DNA of 64,000 bases from Diphasiastrum complanatum (Eukaryota; Streptophyta; Lycopodiopsida; Lycopodiales; Lycopodiaceae), in the NCBI GenBank assembly GCA_029204225.1, contig CM055109.1:18861783-18925782 (forward strand). Direction: 5' to 3'. Shown piece after piece: positions 37,031 through 49,514 of the stretch; position 1 is the first letter of the stretch, and each line of letters opens with the position of its first letter. The notes under the pieces were generated by a model that ran no database searches, was not told where the DNA came from, and saw nothing but the letters and a program-made list of their open reading frames with translations. The position numbers were made by a program, and so were the translations under genes.

Positions 37031-39129
37031 ATGGCCTCTCGAGACTCCTCGTTCTCTCTCCATCGTTGTAAGACCCCTAAGCCTTATTCAGGGGACATTT
37101 TTATGATCTATATCAAGAATTATGCTGAGCAACTTCTCCTGGCCAAAAATATTCTGACAAACCTTGGTTTTGATCTCACACACTTCCTTGACCAGTAGAG
37201 TGAGAGCTTGATTCGAGCTGCCTACTCAACATATTTGGATGAGTTACACATGTTCAAAATTACATCCAAGGGTGGCAGTTCTACCATCATCAACATCTCT
37301 CTTGAGCATATCCAGAGTATTAGATTTTCTAATCTGGGAGAGACGATCCATGGCAAGGACACGAGTTATAATGCCAAATGTTTCATCAAGTTTCTGATAG
37401 AGGATGGCAAAACTATTGCTCAAACCAATGACGAGATCGCTATTCGTCTCCTTATTGATCCCCATCTCAAGGCAGCATCAAACATCCTCGTTGCCATGAT
37501 TGGGGTTCATACAGTCAAAATGAATCACATCCCACCGAGCGATCTTTTCTCCTTGACGCTCACCATGGATGATCCCACTCAAAATTACAAGTGGGCGGAA
37601 AAGGTATCAGAGAAGTTATGCGGGGCTTTAAAAGCCCACACATTGGTCACCAAACAGTTGGGACATCAAGCGGCCACTGCTATCAAAGAGCTCGAAGACG
37701 TCTATCCGAGCACCAAAAAGCGCGCCACCCCACAAATATCAGCTGAGCCTGTCTCACCCACACCACCAACAAATAAGCAAAAGGGCAAGGCACTCAACAC
37801 GAATGTCGTCATCTCCCCTGATATCCTATCCAGCAATATAGGGACAGAATATGCTAAATTTGGCGGGAGCTTCAAAACCTCTCAAGTCCCAAAGGAGGTT
37901 CTGGCGCAGCAAGAGGCCTTACTCCAACAAGCCCAACAATGCTGACAAGCAATAGCAACAACAGCAAACAGTTCACTCGATTCAGACGCTTCCGAGTCTG
38001 GTTCCGTGGGCATGATTCTGTCCACTCAACCATCTTTCACAACTCCAGTTTCTTTACTTGCTATCACCACTATTCTTCCACCACCACCCCCACTATTTAC
38101 GACTACCTCCACACCCTCATTCACTCTCAACACAGGCCTTGATTCCACAATTCCACCAAAGCCCTCACCTATACATTCTTCCACCCTACTTGACTCTGTG
38201 GTCAATGTAGATGACTTTGCATTACAGCTACTTACACACCTCACATCCACCACCATCACTAGTATCCCCCTCCACATGTCTCTGACACACATTCAATCCC
38301 CTCCTATCATACCACAATCACCTCCTCTCATCTCACAATCACCTCTCCCTCCATTTTCTCACACTCCAACCTCTCTCCCCATTCCAAATTTTTTGCCATT
38401 CAACCCCATGCCATATCCTAATTACATGCGCACACTCCCATACATTGGCCCTTGGAAGCAATTACCCCTCGCAACCCAAAAAGCGGTTTGGTTGGTGAAT
38501 GAGCTCCAATATAATTTATTCGACACTCTATGAGGAGCGTACACCATGAGACATTTTGATGATGGCGCTATGGCAGATCTTCAGAAGAAAAAAGCAAGGC
38601 TGGACGCCAAAAGCAAGCAACAGTAGCAGCAAATTCAGAACCTCACCACCTATAATCAACAACAACAAGCAATGCTCAGCCACATCCAGAGCCAGCTCCG
38701 ACTGAAGATCTCCAACATGCAAACTGTTATAGACAACCTTACAACCGAAAGGGACGAGGCCATAGCAGATGCACAAGCCGCATGTTTTGCTATGAAGGAA
38801 CAGTTGGAATTGGTGGATCTCAATGACTTCGCACCACCAACTATTCTTCAGGGAATTCCAATTCCAGTGGTGGCCTATCAGACGTTGGCCCAAAAGCTGA
38901 AAGCCACAACGGAGCAGCACACTAAACTCCAACAATCATACACTGCTTCCATCAAGGCCCTGAACCAACACATCGCCACCCTGGAAGAACGGTTAAAGGC
39001 AACTGCCCAATCAACACCATCTATCTATGTAGAGCACGCCCAGGTCCATGATTCCGGGCACCACTTTGATGGATTCGATGGTGGAGATGGAGCATGATTC
39101 CAACAACCTCCACTTGCTACTCAAGGCTC
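37031..39129 (+). pseudogene. gypsy B extra 3' ORF (aORF), first part
   Basis: One reading frame from ATG 37,031 runs through the copia 4 insertion point, broken only by in-frame stops at 37,196 (TAG), 37,943 (TGA), 38,531 (TGA), 38,624 (TAG) and 39,095 (TGA); no frameshift. Order: N-terminal domain of about 230 residues (LLLAKNILTNLGFDL, AYSTYLDELHMF, then YKWAEKVSEKL), a Lys/Pro stretch, a Pro/Ser/Thr-rich linker (about 38,000-38,420), a Gln/Lys-rich coiled-coil-like part (38,550-39,010), and a Gly/Gln-rich end. The layout matches the aORF of gypsy A. It starts about 20 bases after the integrase tail. No transmembrane segment or enzymatic motif is visible; function unknown. Confidence 0.78.
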
Positions 39130-40171
39130 TATTGAATTTATTTTCTCTAGTCACCTAAATCTCAATTTTTATCTGCCTCCATTCATGTTGCATATTTACT
39201 CGCATTGTCGCACAATCTACATATTCACATGTAAATTTTCATAGGCGATGAAGAGATGAAAAGCAACGGCTGATGTCACACCCTCTTCATGCTCATGCAG
39301 CTGCAAGTCTAACAAACTAGACGACGACTGCAGCTACCCACAATCTCCTACAGACAACACATCCACCCTGTACTTTTCATCTGCACACTTGTAACATTAT
39401 GTATATATTGAATACCATTTGCGTATTCAATAACTGAGAGAAAAACAAAGATCAAACGATCAAGAAGTTAGTTAGCGAGAGAGAATGAAGAAGAGAAGCT
39501 TTATCAGAGATAGACATAAAGTAGATGCTCTGTGCATTGATTTTTTAATTTGTCAGCAATAAGGTTTCATTTCTTTTTTACAGTTTGAATAAGCTTCGTA
39601 GGGCACGCAGTTTTGCCCGCTACTGTCTTGTGCTGTACCACATTATTGACATGTATATTTGATATACTTAATCTGATACAGTTCTTTGTTCTGCGTTCAG
39701 ATTTGTGTTAATATTGCTATGCTTGTTATTCATTTTGTCTGATCTTTCTAGTTTATCTTTCTGGTAATAGATGACTAACGTTTAGTCATGTCTTTCACGA
39801 ATAATTCACGACTAATTATTTGTCAAGCACTGTCTAGCTCTTCGCAAATCATTCGCAACACATAATTTGTCTAGCTATCCATGACAAATTATTCTTCTGA
39901 CGCTTCATTCATCAATGTTTGGCTACGTAATCAAGAATGATCGTGATTTTCATCACTAAAGTTCTGTTCGTTCTGGTAGGCGTAGTCATGCTTTCGGAGA
40001 GAGTCGCATAGCTCGTTCTGCTATGCACGAACAATTTTTGTTCGAGTTCGTTTCTCGTTTGAGTTCATTGCTCGTTCGTGTTCGTCTTACCCCTCTGAGC
40101 TAAATTTCTTTTATTTTTATTTTTATACGACACTTTTCTCAACCCTCGCTACTCTCCCTCTCTCTCCAACA
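39130..40171 (+). repeat. 5' LTR of copia 4
   Basis: About 1.04 kb, starting TATTGAATTT (the 3' copy has TGTTGGATTT, so the terminal TG has mutated) and ending CTCTCTCCAACA. Aligns throughout with 44,321-45,375 with scattered differences and small indels. Confidence 0.93.
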
Positions 40172-40183
40172 TGGTATCAGAGC
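40172..40183 (+). promoter_or_regulatory. Primer-binding site of copia 4
   Basis: TGGTATCAGAGC, the exact complement of the initiator tRNA-Met 3' end, adjoining the LTR. Confidence 0.93.
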
Positions 40184-40323
40184 TATTTTCATAGCTTGAT
40201 AAGCTTCCACAGTACAAGACTCTACTAGCCGATAGAGTGATTGTTTTCTTTAGTATTTCAGCATCAAATTTTTATACTTAAGTCACTGATAGTTTCTCCT
40301 ATCACCTAGACTAATTCCTCCAC

Positions 40324-41130
40324 ATGGATTTCCAAGGGAAAGCCAGTCCTATCATGGACAAGCTTGATGGAGCCAATTACCATCTGTGGAAATTTAAGAT
40401 GAAACTGTACTAATGGCTAAAGAATTGTATGACATTGTTATAGGTGCAGAAGAGAAACCCGATGCAGACGACACAACAATCGCCAGATGGAAGCTTAAGG
40501 ACGGAAAGGCTTTCGCATTGATCATCCTCAACATCACGGATACCCAGATCGGCCATGTAACCGAGGCTCAGACATCGAAAGAAGTCTGGGACATCTTGAG
40601 CATGCTATATGAAGTGCGAGATATAGCTTCCAAGCTACATCTCAAGAAGAAATTCTACTCCCTCAAGATGACGAATGGTGATTCTCTATAGAATCACATT
40701 AATCAATTCAAGAACCTACTGAGACAAATGGCCATTGTCTAATCTTTCATTGACGATCAAGACACAGTGATGCAACTGCTTACAAGCTTGCCAAGCTCTT
40801 GATGATCATCACAACTCATCTAGAATTGACTCCTTCGAGAGTCATTACTATGTTGTTGCAGGAAGACACGTGGAGGAACGAAGCCTCAAGTTCCTCAGTT
40901 GATTCTCACGCCTTGTACACCAACAAGAGCACGACAAAGTAGAAGAAGAAGAGAGGTCTGAAAAAATCAAAGCCAGACCAGAAACCAGCTCAGCACAAGG
41001 AACAGTCGAATCCGCAAACAAAGAAGAAGTTGTTCTACAAATACTGCAAATGAAACAACCACGAAATACAAGACTGCCGAATACTTCAAGCAAAGAACAA
41101 CAACAAGAGGCAGACTAATCAAGTGGCAGT
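40324..41130 (+). pseudogene. copia 4 gag
   Basis: ATG at 40,324 starts MDFQGKASPIMDKLDGANYHLWKFKMK, then a frameshift leads into the 92-codon frame 40,413-40,691 (UBN2-type gag, with SKEVWDILSMLYEV). A stop and shift follow. Near 41,030 a knuckle-like C-KYCK-NNHEIQDC region is degraded (the second and third ligands are hard to place). The Lys-rich stretch typical of copia gag comes just before. Confidence 0.8.
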
Positions 41131-41199
41131 CTAATCAAGTGGCGAATGCAGTTGTAAAAGATCCACATCCTATTCAAAAAACAGATCATGGTGCCTTCA

Positions 41200-41560
41200 T
41201 GACCAGCCATTAAGAAAGAGCATCTGGCAACAGGTCTTGGTTCTTGGATTCCGGAGCCACTCAGCATATGACTAGCCTCATTGGCTGTTTTGAGTCCTAC
41301 CCACTTTACAATACCTAGAAATATGTCCACCTTGGTGACAATAGCACACAAGCTATTAAAGGTGAAGGCACTGTAAGATTAAAAGTTTCCAATGATCAGT
41401 CTAAGCTACTCTCTAAAGTCCTTTATGTACCAAATTTATCTACAAATCTGCTCTTTGTAAGCAGAATCACAGATCTAGGACACAAAGTAAAATTTGAATG
41501 TGATCAGTGTAAAGTAGTTGATGGGACAAGCAAGATCCTAACACTTGAAAAGAGGCATGG
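41200..41560 (+). pseudogene. copia 4 protease region
   Basis: Encodes WFLDSGATQHMT with the active site DSGA at 41,248-41,259, then VHLGDN, GEGTVRL and VLYVPNLSTNLLFVSRI, the usual copia protease order. A stop at about 41,317 breaks it. Confidence 0.8.
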
Positions 41561-42612
41561 ATACTTGTACAAATTGTTTTTCTGCCTCTAGTCAGACTCT
41601 CAGTATTTCAATTCATTCAAATAAAGGTTTACTTTGGCATTATAGACTTGGTCATTTAAATCATGCTGTTGTACAACGAATGTCTAGACAATCTATTGTT
41701 CTTGATCTCGACTATCATCGTGAAAGAGTCGAATCACCTATCTATCAAGACTGTCTAGTTGGTAAATAGACTAGGAAACCTTTTAAATCAAGCCATCAAC
41801 ACATTGCTAGAGGATTGCTAGATGTTGTGCATTCATAAATTTGTGGCTCGATGAAAAATCCTTCGCTGAAGGATGCCAAGTATTTTCTAACCTTTATTGA
41901 TGAATTTTCCAGAAGGACCATGGTGTATTTTATAAAGAAAAAATCAGAAGCCTTCAACTGATTCAGAATCTTCAAGGAGCATGTAGAGAAGGAGATTGGA
42001 AGGACGATCAAGGCCCTCAAGTCAGACAATGGTGGAGAGTACATCTCTATCGAGTTTAAGGAGTACTGCCAAAGCCAAGGCATTGAGCAACAATTCATCA
42101 CTCCTTACACTCCTTAGTCTAATGGCTTAGCCGAGAGGAAGAACCGTACTCTGGTCGAATCTGTCAAATGTATGCTATCGCATGCATTGTTGCCTAAGAG
42201 ATTCTGGGCTAAAGCTGTCTTCGCTACAGCCTACATCTAGAATAGATGTTCGACCAAGGCCCTCTCAGACAAGACATCCCACGAGGTGTGGACAGGCTCT
42301 AAGCCTTCTTTGAAGAACCTAAGAGTGTTTGAGTGCATTGCCTATGTGCAGATCCCAAAAGACACGAGGAAGAAATTGGAATTCCAAGGTCTCAAGACCA
42401 TTTTAATTGGCTATACTTCATCTGATAATACTTATAAGCTGTATGATCATGATACCCAACAAATCTTGTATAGCCAAGATACAGTCTTCATTGAGGATCA
42501 GTTCGTCGACCTCAAAGACAAGGATGTTGTTCAAGAAGAACCCTCGTCACCTGCCATTGACACGACAGTCCGAGCTTCTGGCTCAGGCGTATCTATTGTC
42601 GACCCACTTTGA
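41561..42612 (+). pseudogene. copia 4 pre-integrase and integrase
   Basis: Pre-integrase: LLWHYRLGHLNHAVVQRMS. Core: TFIDEFSRRTMVYF, then KSDNGGEY with the second catalytic Asp and GLAERKNRTLVE with the Glu. The region of the first Asp reads HS-stop-ICGS where relatives have HSDICG. Further stops near 41,769, 41,959, 42,116 and 42,238 fall at codons that are probably CAG or TGG in relatives. The last frame (42,286-42,612) has EVWTGSKPSLKNLRVFEC and ILYSQDTVFIED. Confidence 0.85.
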
Positions 42613-42779
42613 GACAGCGAATTAGACGAAGATGTTGCTGCTACCCAGCAACAAATTTTAGGAGCGGTTCTTCAATCAAATCCTCCCAGAAGATCAAGCC
42701 GAGTGCACACATAGCCCACAAGGTATACTCTTGAGTCTGCTTGTCTGTTGATACAGGAGCCGACGACAGTCGAAGAGGC

Positions 42780-44313
42780 ACTCAGCCAACCAGACTCTAA
42801 TCTCAAGAGAGAAGCTATGGACAGAGATTATTCCTCTCTGATCAAGAACCAGACATGGTCATTAGTCGAAGCTCTTATTGGCTGCAATATCATTGATTGC
42901 AAATGAATCTTCAAGATCAAACACAATGCCAACAAAGGAATTGACTGCAGGAAGGCAAGACTGGTAGCACGAGGATTCACCCAGACCTCGAATGTCGACT
43001 ACAGTGAGAGTTTTAGTCCAGTCGTCAAACATTCGTCGATCCGAATGCTCCTTTCTTATGCTGTAGCTGCTGATCTCGAAGTGCACCAACTTGATGTACA
43101 AACAGCCTATCTGAATGGAGTGATACAAGAAGATATCTACATGATCCAACTTAATGGATACGTTTTGGAAGGTATGAAAAATCATGTCTGTAAACTCCAC
43201 AAAGTATTGTATGGCTTGAAATATTCTGCCAGAGCTTGATTTTAGAGGATCAATACATTCTACATTGAACAAGGATTCAAACCAAGCACTGCTGATTGCA
43301 ACATCTATTCCAAGTCGGTACAATAATCCTTCATTATCATCACCTTGTACATGGATGATACGTTGCCCTTTAGCAACAATACTAATATGATCAAGGATTT
43401 GAAGCTGATGCTGTTTTCAGAGTTCGACATGACTGATTTGGACGAAACTCACTACTGTCTAAGAGTTCAAATCCACAGAGAGAGAGCAAATTGACTGATT
43501 TACATCACTCAACAAAGATATCTTTACAATGTTCTTAACAGATACAATTTGATGAATTGTAAATTAGCTCACTCACCAATGGATCCAGGCCTGCATCTGT
43601 CAAGGGACCAATGTCCCCAGCACTTAGCAGGAAGTGGAACAAATGAGAGAATATCGTTATCGATCGATACTGAGATCTCTCATGTACACAATGGTCTATA
43701 AAGACCTGATATCTCTTTTGCTATAAGCTCAGTCAGCCAATACATGGCTAATCCTGGCATTACCCATTGGAAGGCTCTCATACGAGTCATGAGATATATT
43801 CGAGCTACCATGGAGATGTCAGCAACGACAATCTTTATCATCTCAGTGGTTATTCTGATGCAAGCTGGGGAGGAGATGTAGACAATCGTAAATCCACATC
43901 TGGATTTACATTTTTCTTCAACGGCGGTCCTATCTCATGGAACTTCTGTCGCACTTTCTTCTACAGAAGCAGAATACGTTGCTGCTTCTCAATCTATCAA
44001 GGAAGCATTTTGGTTGAGAAATTTATTGTCAGATGTTAATTTGAATCGGTATAGCCCTACAAATTTATTTTGTGATAATCAGAGTGCAATTGCCTTATCG
44101 ACCAACCCTAGATTTCACTCTAGGAGTAAGCACATTGAAATCAGATATCACTACATCAGGGACAAAGTTCTCAACAAGGAAGTAAGCTTAATGTATTGCA
44201 GAATGCTAGACATGGTTGCAGACATATTCACGAAAGCACTCAGTGTTAATACACACAACAAATTTTGTGCATTGCTTAGTCTGAAGATCAAGGTATTCAC
44301 GGATCCAGATTAA
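42780..44313 (+). pseudogene. copia 4 reverse transcriptase and RNase H
   Basis: RT begins with IIDCK, stop, IFKIKHNANKGIDCRKARLVARGFTQ, then the frame 43,045-43,239 with LDVQTAYLNGVIQEDIYMIQ and LYGLKYSARA. The catalytic box LYMDDT lies near 43,350. RNase H: SGYSDASWGGDVDNRKSTSGFTFF (43,767 frame), then the end frame 44,014-44,313 with FCDNQSAIALSTNPRFHSRSKHIEI and VADIFTKAL. Several stops and at least two shifts. Confidence 0.88.
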
Positions 44314-44320
44314 TAGGGGG
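44312..44320 (+). promoter_or_regulatory. Polypurine tract of copia 4
   Basis: AATAGGGGG immediately before the 3' LTR. Confidence 0.8.
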
Positions 44321-45375
44321 TGTTGGATTTATTTTTTCTAGTCACCTAAATCTCATTTTTAATTTGCCTCCATTCATGCTGCATATTTACTCACGTTGTC
44401 GCACAGTCTGCATATTCACACGTAAATTCTCATAGGTGATGAAGAGACGAAAAGCAAAGGCTGACGTCACACCCTCTTCACGCTCATGCAACTGCGCTAA
44501 CAAACTGGACGACGACTGCAACTACCCATGATCTCCTATAGATAACACATCCACACTGTACTTTTCATCAGCACACTTGTAACATTATGTATATACTGAC
44601 TACCATTTGCGTATTCATTAATTGAGAGAAAAACGAAGATCAAATGATCAAGAAGTTAGTAAGCGAGAGAGAACGAAGAAGAGAAGCTTATCAGAGATAG
44701 ACAAAAAGTAGATGCTCTGTGCATTGATTCTTTAATTTGTCAGCAATAAGGTTTCATTTTTTTTTTTACAGTTTGAATAAGCTTCGTAGGGCACGCGGTC
44801 TCGCTCGCTACTGTCTTGTGCTCTACTGCATTATTGACATGTATATTTGATATACTTAATTTGATGCAGTTCTTTGTTCTACATTCAGATTTGTGTTAAT
44901 ATTGTTATGCTTGTTATTCATTCTGTCTGATCTTTCTAGTTGCTCTTTCTAGTAATAGACGACTAACGTTTAGTCGTGTATTTTGTGAATAATTCGCTAC
45001 TAATTATCTGTCGAGCATTGTCTAGCTCTTCGAAAATCATTCGCGACACATAATTTGTCTAGCTATTCACGACAAATTATTCTTCTGATGCTTCGTTTAT
45101 CAATGTTTGGCTACGTAATCAAGAACGACCGTGATTTCCATCACTAACATTCTGTTCGTTCTGATAGGCGTAGTCATGCTTTCGGAGAGAGTCGCATAGC
45201 TTGTTTCATTGCGCACAAATTTTTTTTGGTCGAGTTCGTTTCTTATTCGAGTTCGTTGCTCGTTCGTGTTTCGTGTCTCGTTTGTGTTCGTCTTACCCCT
45301 CTGAGCTAAATTTATTTATTTTATTTTTATATGACACCTTTCTCAACTCTCGCTACTCTCCCTCTCTCTCCAACA
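44321..45375 (+). repeat. 3' LTR of copia 4
   Basis: Starts TGTTGGATTT and ends CTCTCTCCAACA. About 1.06 kb, partner of 39,130-40,171. Confidence 0.93.
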
Positions 45376-46399
45376 GACTCATCATTTCAAGACCAACCCC
45401 TGGGACAAGGAGCTCAAGTGCCAACCAATCCACAAGGCTCTGGTGGTACCGGCTCCCAACACTATATTTTTTCTTCTTCCACTTCTAACCCCCATCGACA
45501 CCACTAACCTCCCATTTATTCAACGCCAATTTTCCACTGAATCACAAAAAATTGGTGAAGCCAACCTTTCCTCTCCTCTCTCTCGAACCTGATCCACAAA
45601 TTCAGGATGCCATTGCCTCGAAGCACCACCCATCTAGCACAGAATCATGCCCATAGAACCGAAGAAGGAGTTGCGTGCATCTCAAGATTTTGCCAAACAA
45701 TATCCAACTTCAAAGGAATGTGGTGGCTACATATTGCCAGATTTGGACCAGTGTAAAATCCATAAAAAAGTAGTCAAACTCTTGGATCCACAACCCCTCT
45801 AGCGCCACCAGCTCTTCCTACAGAGCAAGACCTCCATGGCACGGTATCTCAAAGCACCCTCCTACATGCGTACAAATCCCCATTATTATCCGGTAGAGAG
45901 GCGAGAACCATTTCCTGCCACCAAGGTCAAGAATCAGATATTTTGGCCCAAGCTCACAACCGTCAATACCGGCAACTTAGCTGAAGACATGGTCACCAAC
46001 TGTCGTGTATTCTACCAGAAGCACCATGGCAACTCGGATCGCGTCGTCAAATATTTTGCAGATAATTGCGGCCTAGTAGCATTTCTGGCAGAACTAAAGG
46101 GTTTTTGGGATCGAGGGCTTTTCCCAATAGCCATTGATATCAATAAACCACTGTGCACGCAAGAAGACCACATCAACGTAGCAAGGCTTTATTATTGCGC
46201 TACCCTTACTTCGGCCCTGCATGTTGATATGGTGGAGCTATGGACAACCCACAATTTTCTACAGGGTGCTCCATTACTACAAACCCATGCCCTTCCTAAA
46301 CAAACTACGGTGACAAATGATGGAGGGCATCAACAACAAAATTTACCAATCCCGACAGCAACAATCTCACCTCCAAGAAGCTCAAAAAATTCAGAGTGA
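45376..46399 (+). pseudogene. gypsy B extra 3' ORF (aORF), C-terminal part
   Basis: Directly continues the Gly/Gln-rich region interrupted by copia 4 (QDQPLGQGAQVP...). After a degraded stretch with stops, the 187-codon frame 45,836-46,399 carries the C-terminal domain: YQKHHGNSDRVVKYFADN, KGFWDRGLFPIAIDINKPL and ARLYYCATL, equivalent to HYINCPDLIVR, KWDDFFPSIFFDPNKAL and RVYYRAVFL in gypsy A. It ends 36 bases before the polypurine tract, so the whole aORF fills the space between integrase and 3' LTR. Confidence 0.78.
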
Positions 46400-46434
46400 A
46401 AAAGCTTCGATTGGTGTGGGACCACCAATCCAAT

Positions 46435-46448
46435 AAGGAGGAGGATAA
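46435..46448 (+). promoter_or_regulatory. Polypurine tract of gypsy B
   Basis: AAGGAGGAGGATAA just before the LTR start TGTTAAC. Confidence 0.85.
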
Positions 46449-47288
46449 TGTTAACAACTGTGCTAACGCAGAGAAAAATGTTAACACAGAGAAAAATAAA
46501 TAGAAAGAAAAAAACTCTGTGACATGTGTTTTGTAAGCCCACATATGAGTATCTGTCAATAAACTTTCACCATGGAACGTGTTTTGTAAGTCCATGAGTA
46601 GAAGCTTAAAATAATAAGAAAATAGCTTAAACTTAGATTTAGAACTTAGACTTAGAAAACTTAAGCTTAGAAATATTTGTCTTAAGTTTTCCTAAGTTAG
46701 AAACTTTGAAGTTCAAAATCCTAAGCTAGAAATTCTAGAATGGCTAGAAATAAGTTAGTGGATACTTATGGAAGACCCTCCTTGCCATAAAAGGAGAGGT
46801 ATTTGCCATGTAAATAGCACTTTTGAGATTATGCTAATTGCTCTCTCTTGAGATTATCTTGCTATTTCACTTGTGTTCCCTTTGGAAAGGTGCATAGCTT
46901 GAGGGAAGGTGCTCGGGCCTCCTCTTATCTCCTTTTCATCGGTTTCTATATTGTGGCATGTTCTTATTTGCTATTTGCTTAGTTAGCCGCAATCTATGAT
47001 TTCTATCTCCCTTTTGGGTGTTAAATTAGAAGTAGTTTAATCTTCTTGCTAGTTGGGTACCGCCTTAGCAAGGTCTTAATATTTTGTTAATCTTGGTTAG
47101 TTGCGAAGCCTTAGCCAAGCTAGTTTTATTTCCGTATCGAGCACCAGTTGGGAAAGCCTTGGTGCTCCCGTTCTTGTTTGTTTATTTCCATTTGAAAGCT
47201 TTAGTAGATTCTTAAAAGGTGGACGATCCTCTCTACACTATACTACACCTATGAGTAGATCTCGCGTAAATTAGAAATACTCCCAACA
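46449..47288 (+). repeat. 3' LTR of gypsy B
   Basis: Begins TGTTAACAAC after the PPT and ends CTCCCAACA, giving TG...CA ends and a length of 840. No partner 5' LTR is visible in the window; that end would lie left of 6,937 and appears lost. Ends resemble those of gypsy A (TGTTGGG...CCCAACA type). Confidence 0.78.
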
Positions 47289-49020
47289 TTGTAATCTGAT
47301 CATTGTATTCACAACAACTAAATTCAGATTCTCTATTTTCTTATGTGTATTTCACTACGAATGCTTTCTGATAATTTTCTTTCTCAATTGACACTCACTC
47401 AATTCGGAATGTCTAATCTTGAAGGAATCATGGTTGTCTGAGAATCCTAATTGTTTTGCTCCCTTCATGGTTGTCTCTGACACCTACCAAGACATTCCTC
47501 CATTCGACCTAAGTCAATGTTGTTGTTGTAGTTTGGTAAATTTTCTGTTAAAGTTCTCTATGTTGGAGTTCCGTTTCCTATTCCGCACCTAATTTCTTTG
47601 AGAGCCCTCCAACAGATCTCCTGGGAGATTCTTCAGATATTGTAAGAGATGATATATCTCTCATGAATTATATCAGACAGTCTTGCTTACTAGCGGACTC
47701 TTGGACATTGGCTGGCAGTTCTATGCCTATCTCACATTGATGTTCCAACCGATTCTCTCGTGTTTGTCCTGTTTATATATGGATTGAGATAAATGGTTTA
47801 ATGTAATCCTTGATTACAAGAATGGCTGGTTAATCGCATTCTAACGGCACTTAGTTTGTCGTCGGCATCGGCCATGGAGATGGTTGTCCTCTAGGTACTT
47901 TGCTTGATCTCCCTTGTACTTGGAGCATGAAGATCCGCCATTTTTCACGGGTGTTTCGAGCTTCGTGGCTTCGTGTCTTCCTTTGGCCTTCGCCTTCCCT
48001 TTCGAGGTCCTTCAATTTTTGAACTTTAAGGGTCTTCGCCTTCGAGTCTTTGTTCATTTGACCTTCGTGTCTTCAGGTCTTGGCCTTCGTTGAGACCGTT
48101 ATGTAGGCGGTTATTGTCTGGGGCGGTTTCTGCCTGTGGGCAGTTCCTTTATATTTTTGTAGATACAAAGACCTATTGGTCCTTTCCGGTGCATTTTTGC
48201 AGACACTAACTCGAAAGCTATCAAAGCTTTGTGGCTAGAAACATTAAACTTCTTCATGTTTTTATCCTTGTTTGATTTTGTTAGAGATGCTAGGGATTAG
48301 TGTTGAATTCATTCTTATTTTTTTTTATGCCTTGAGGAAGTATGCTTATGTTCACTGACTAGGTTAAGTGCACCAGATAAACTTAGTAACTAGGATTACA
48401 TAGTAGATTCATACAAGATTAATCGGGCACATATGAGAATAATCTCACTATGACCCAGTACATAATCTTATCTAGCAGACTCCTCCAGAACCCACATATG
48501 TTACTCACATATCTCACTGAGATCTTGTAACTCAGCTACAAAATATTTTCTATTTCTCATGAGTAAATAACATATCCGGGAAATCTCTGAGACGAATAAA
48601 ATACACTCTCAGCAGTTTTCCAATCCCACTTACCTCTAATTACATAATTTCTCACACTGATTAACCCCTCTCTAATCCTAGTACTTAAACTAAGATTAGG
48701 TTGATCCAATATAGAACTCTCAGACTTAAATTCTGATCAAACTTACTTCTATTCCAATCAAAATGGAATTAGTAACCTTTGACCTTTTACTGTACTACTT
48801 ATAGATAATAATTCAAATTCCAAACATGTTCTAGTTCCAGATTGTCCACACAATCCCTAGAGAATTCGTCATATTTCAAAAAGTTCCAATTGGGCATCTT
48901 ATTCTGAATCCATCCGAAATTCCTTTCAGATCCAATCTCATTTCTATACCCTAGCTAGTTCTCTTCTGAAAGCTATGCAACAAACAGATTCCCAAATAGA
49001 ATTTTATCCCACCACTTCAC
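47289..49020. other. Unassigned retroelement-like sequence
   Basis: No coding domain recognised. 47,850-48,110 is rich in CTTCG and GTCTTCG words on the plus strand and gives a Lys/Arg-rich minus frame (47,851-48,057) that I cannot assign. 48,310-49,020 is AT-rich with many short AATC/TCTCA words and resembles the non-coding interior of elements D and E in composition only. Confidence 0.4.
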
Positions 49021-49085
49021 CCCTCCTTTTGAGGAAATTATAAATTTTCATAAAAGTTAACTGGAAAGATGATATATGAAAATAT

Positions 49086-49504
49086 CTAAATCTTAGAAAA
49101 GTCAGTAATAAGCTGAAAAGGCTTTGTAGATCTAGACGTAGATTTAGTATGAGGTAGTCTATGTGACTTAGACAAAGCACAAGACTGACAAACATGTTTG
49201 ATGCCACTTAACGAACTTGGAAAACATATTACAACCTTCTTTCTAGCCATTACCTCCAATGACTTGAAGTTGAGGTGTCTCATCCTTTTATGCAAAACCT
49301 CTTGAATAGGTATAGTAAATCACTAATGAAATGAACATTGGGATTAGTGAACTCCTTTATATTATGAAATTCGGATTTTTGATAATCATTGTGGGAAAAT
49401 TGCATTATACCAGCTATTGAATTCCTTAAGTTGAATTCATATTGAATATCTATAGGACCATGAGTATGACCCAAATGTTGGAAATGGTGAACTCTTTCAA
49501 CCAT
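49086..49504 (-). pseudogene. copia GAG-pre-integrase fragment
   Basis: The 69-codon frame 49,086-49,295 has HKRMRHLNFKSLEVMARKKVV and CQSCALSKSHRLPH, a clear copia pre-integrase zinc motif. The frame 49,280-49,504 just upstream is probably the preceding stretch in a shifted frame. The remainder of the element is not adjacent, so this is an isolated fragment. Confidence 0.8.
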
Positions 49505-49514
49505 TCTTTAGCAT

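Larger units (their letters stand above)
39130..45375 (+). mobile_element. Ty1/copia element 'copia 4', both LTRs present
   Basis: LTRs at 39,130-40,171 and 44,321-45,375 flank a full internal region (PBS, gag, protease, integrase, RT, RNase H, PPT). Flanks are GGCTC and GACTC, a 5-bp target duplication with one change. It lies inside the gypsy B aORF, whose reading frame resumes after one copy of the duplication. Coding parts are broken by many stops, mostly TAG/TGA at codons expected to be CAG or TGG. Confidence 0.95.

Noticed and set aside
45836-46399. Host gene candidate
   Set aside because: Its C-terminal motifs match the gypsy A extra ORF, and it lies directly before a polypurine tract and LTR, so it is element-encoded.
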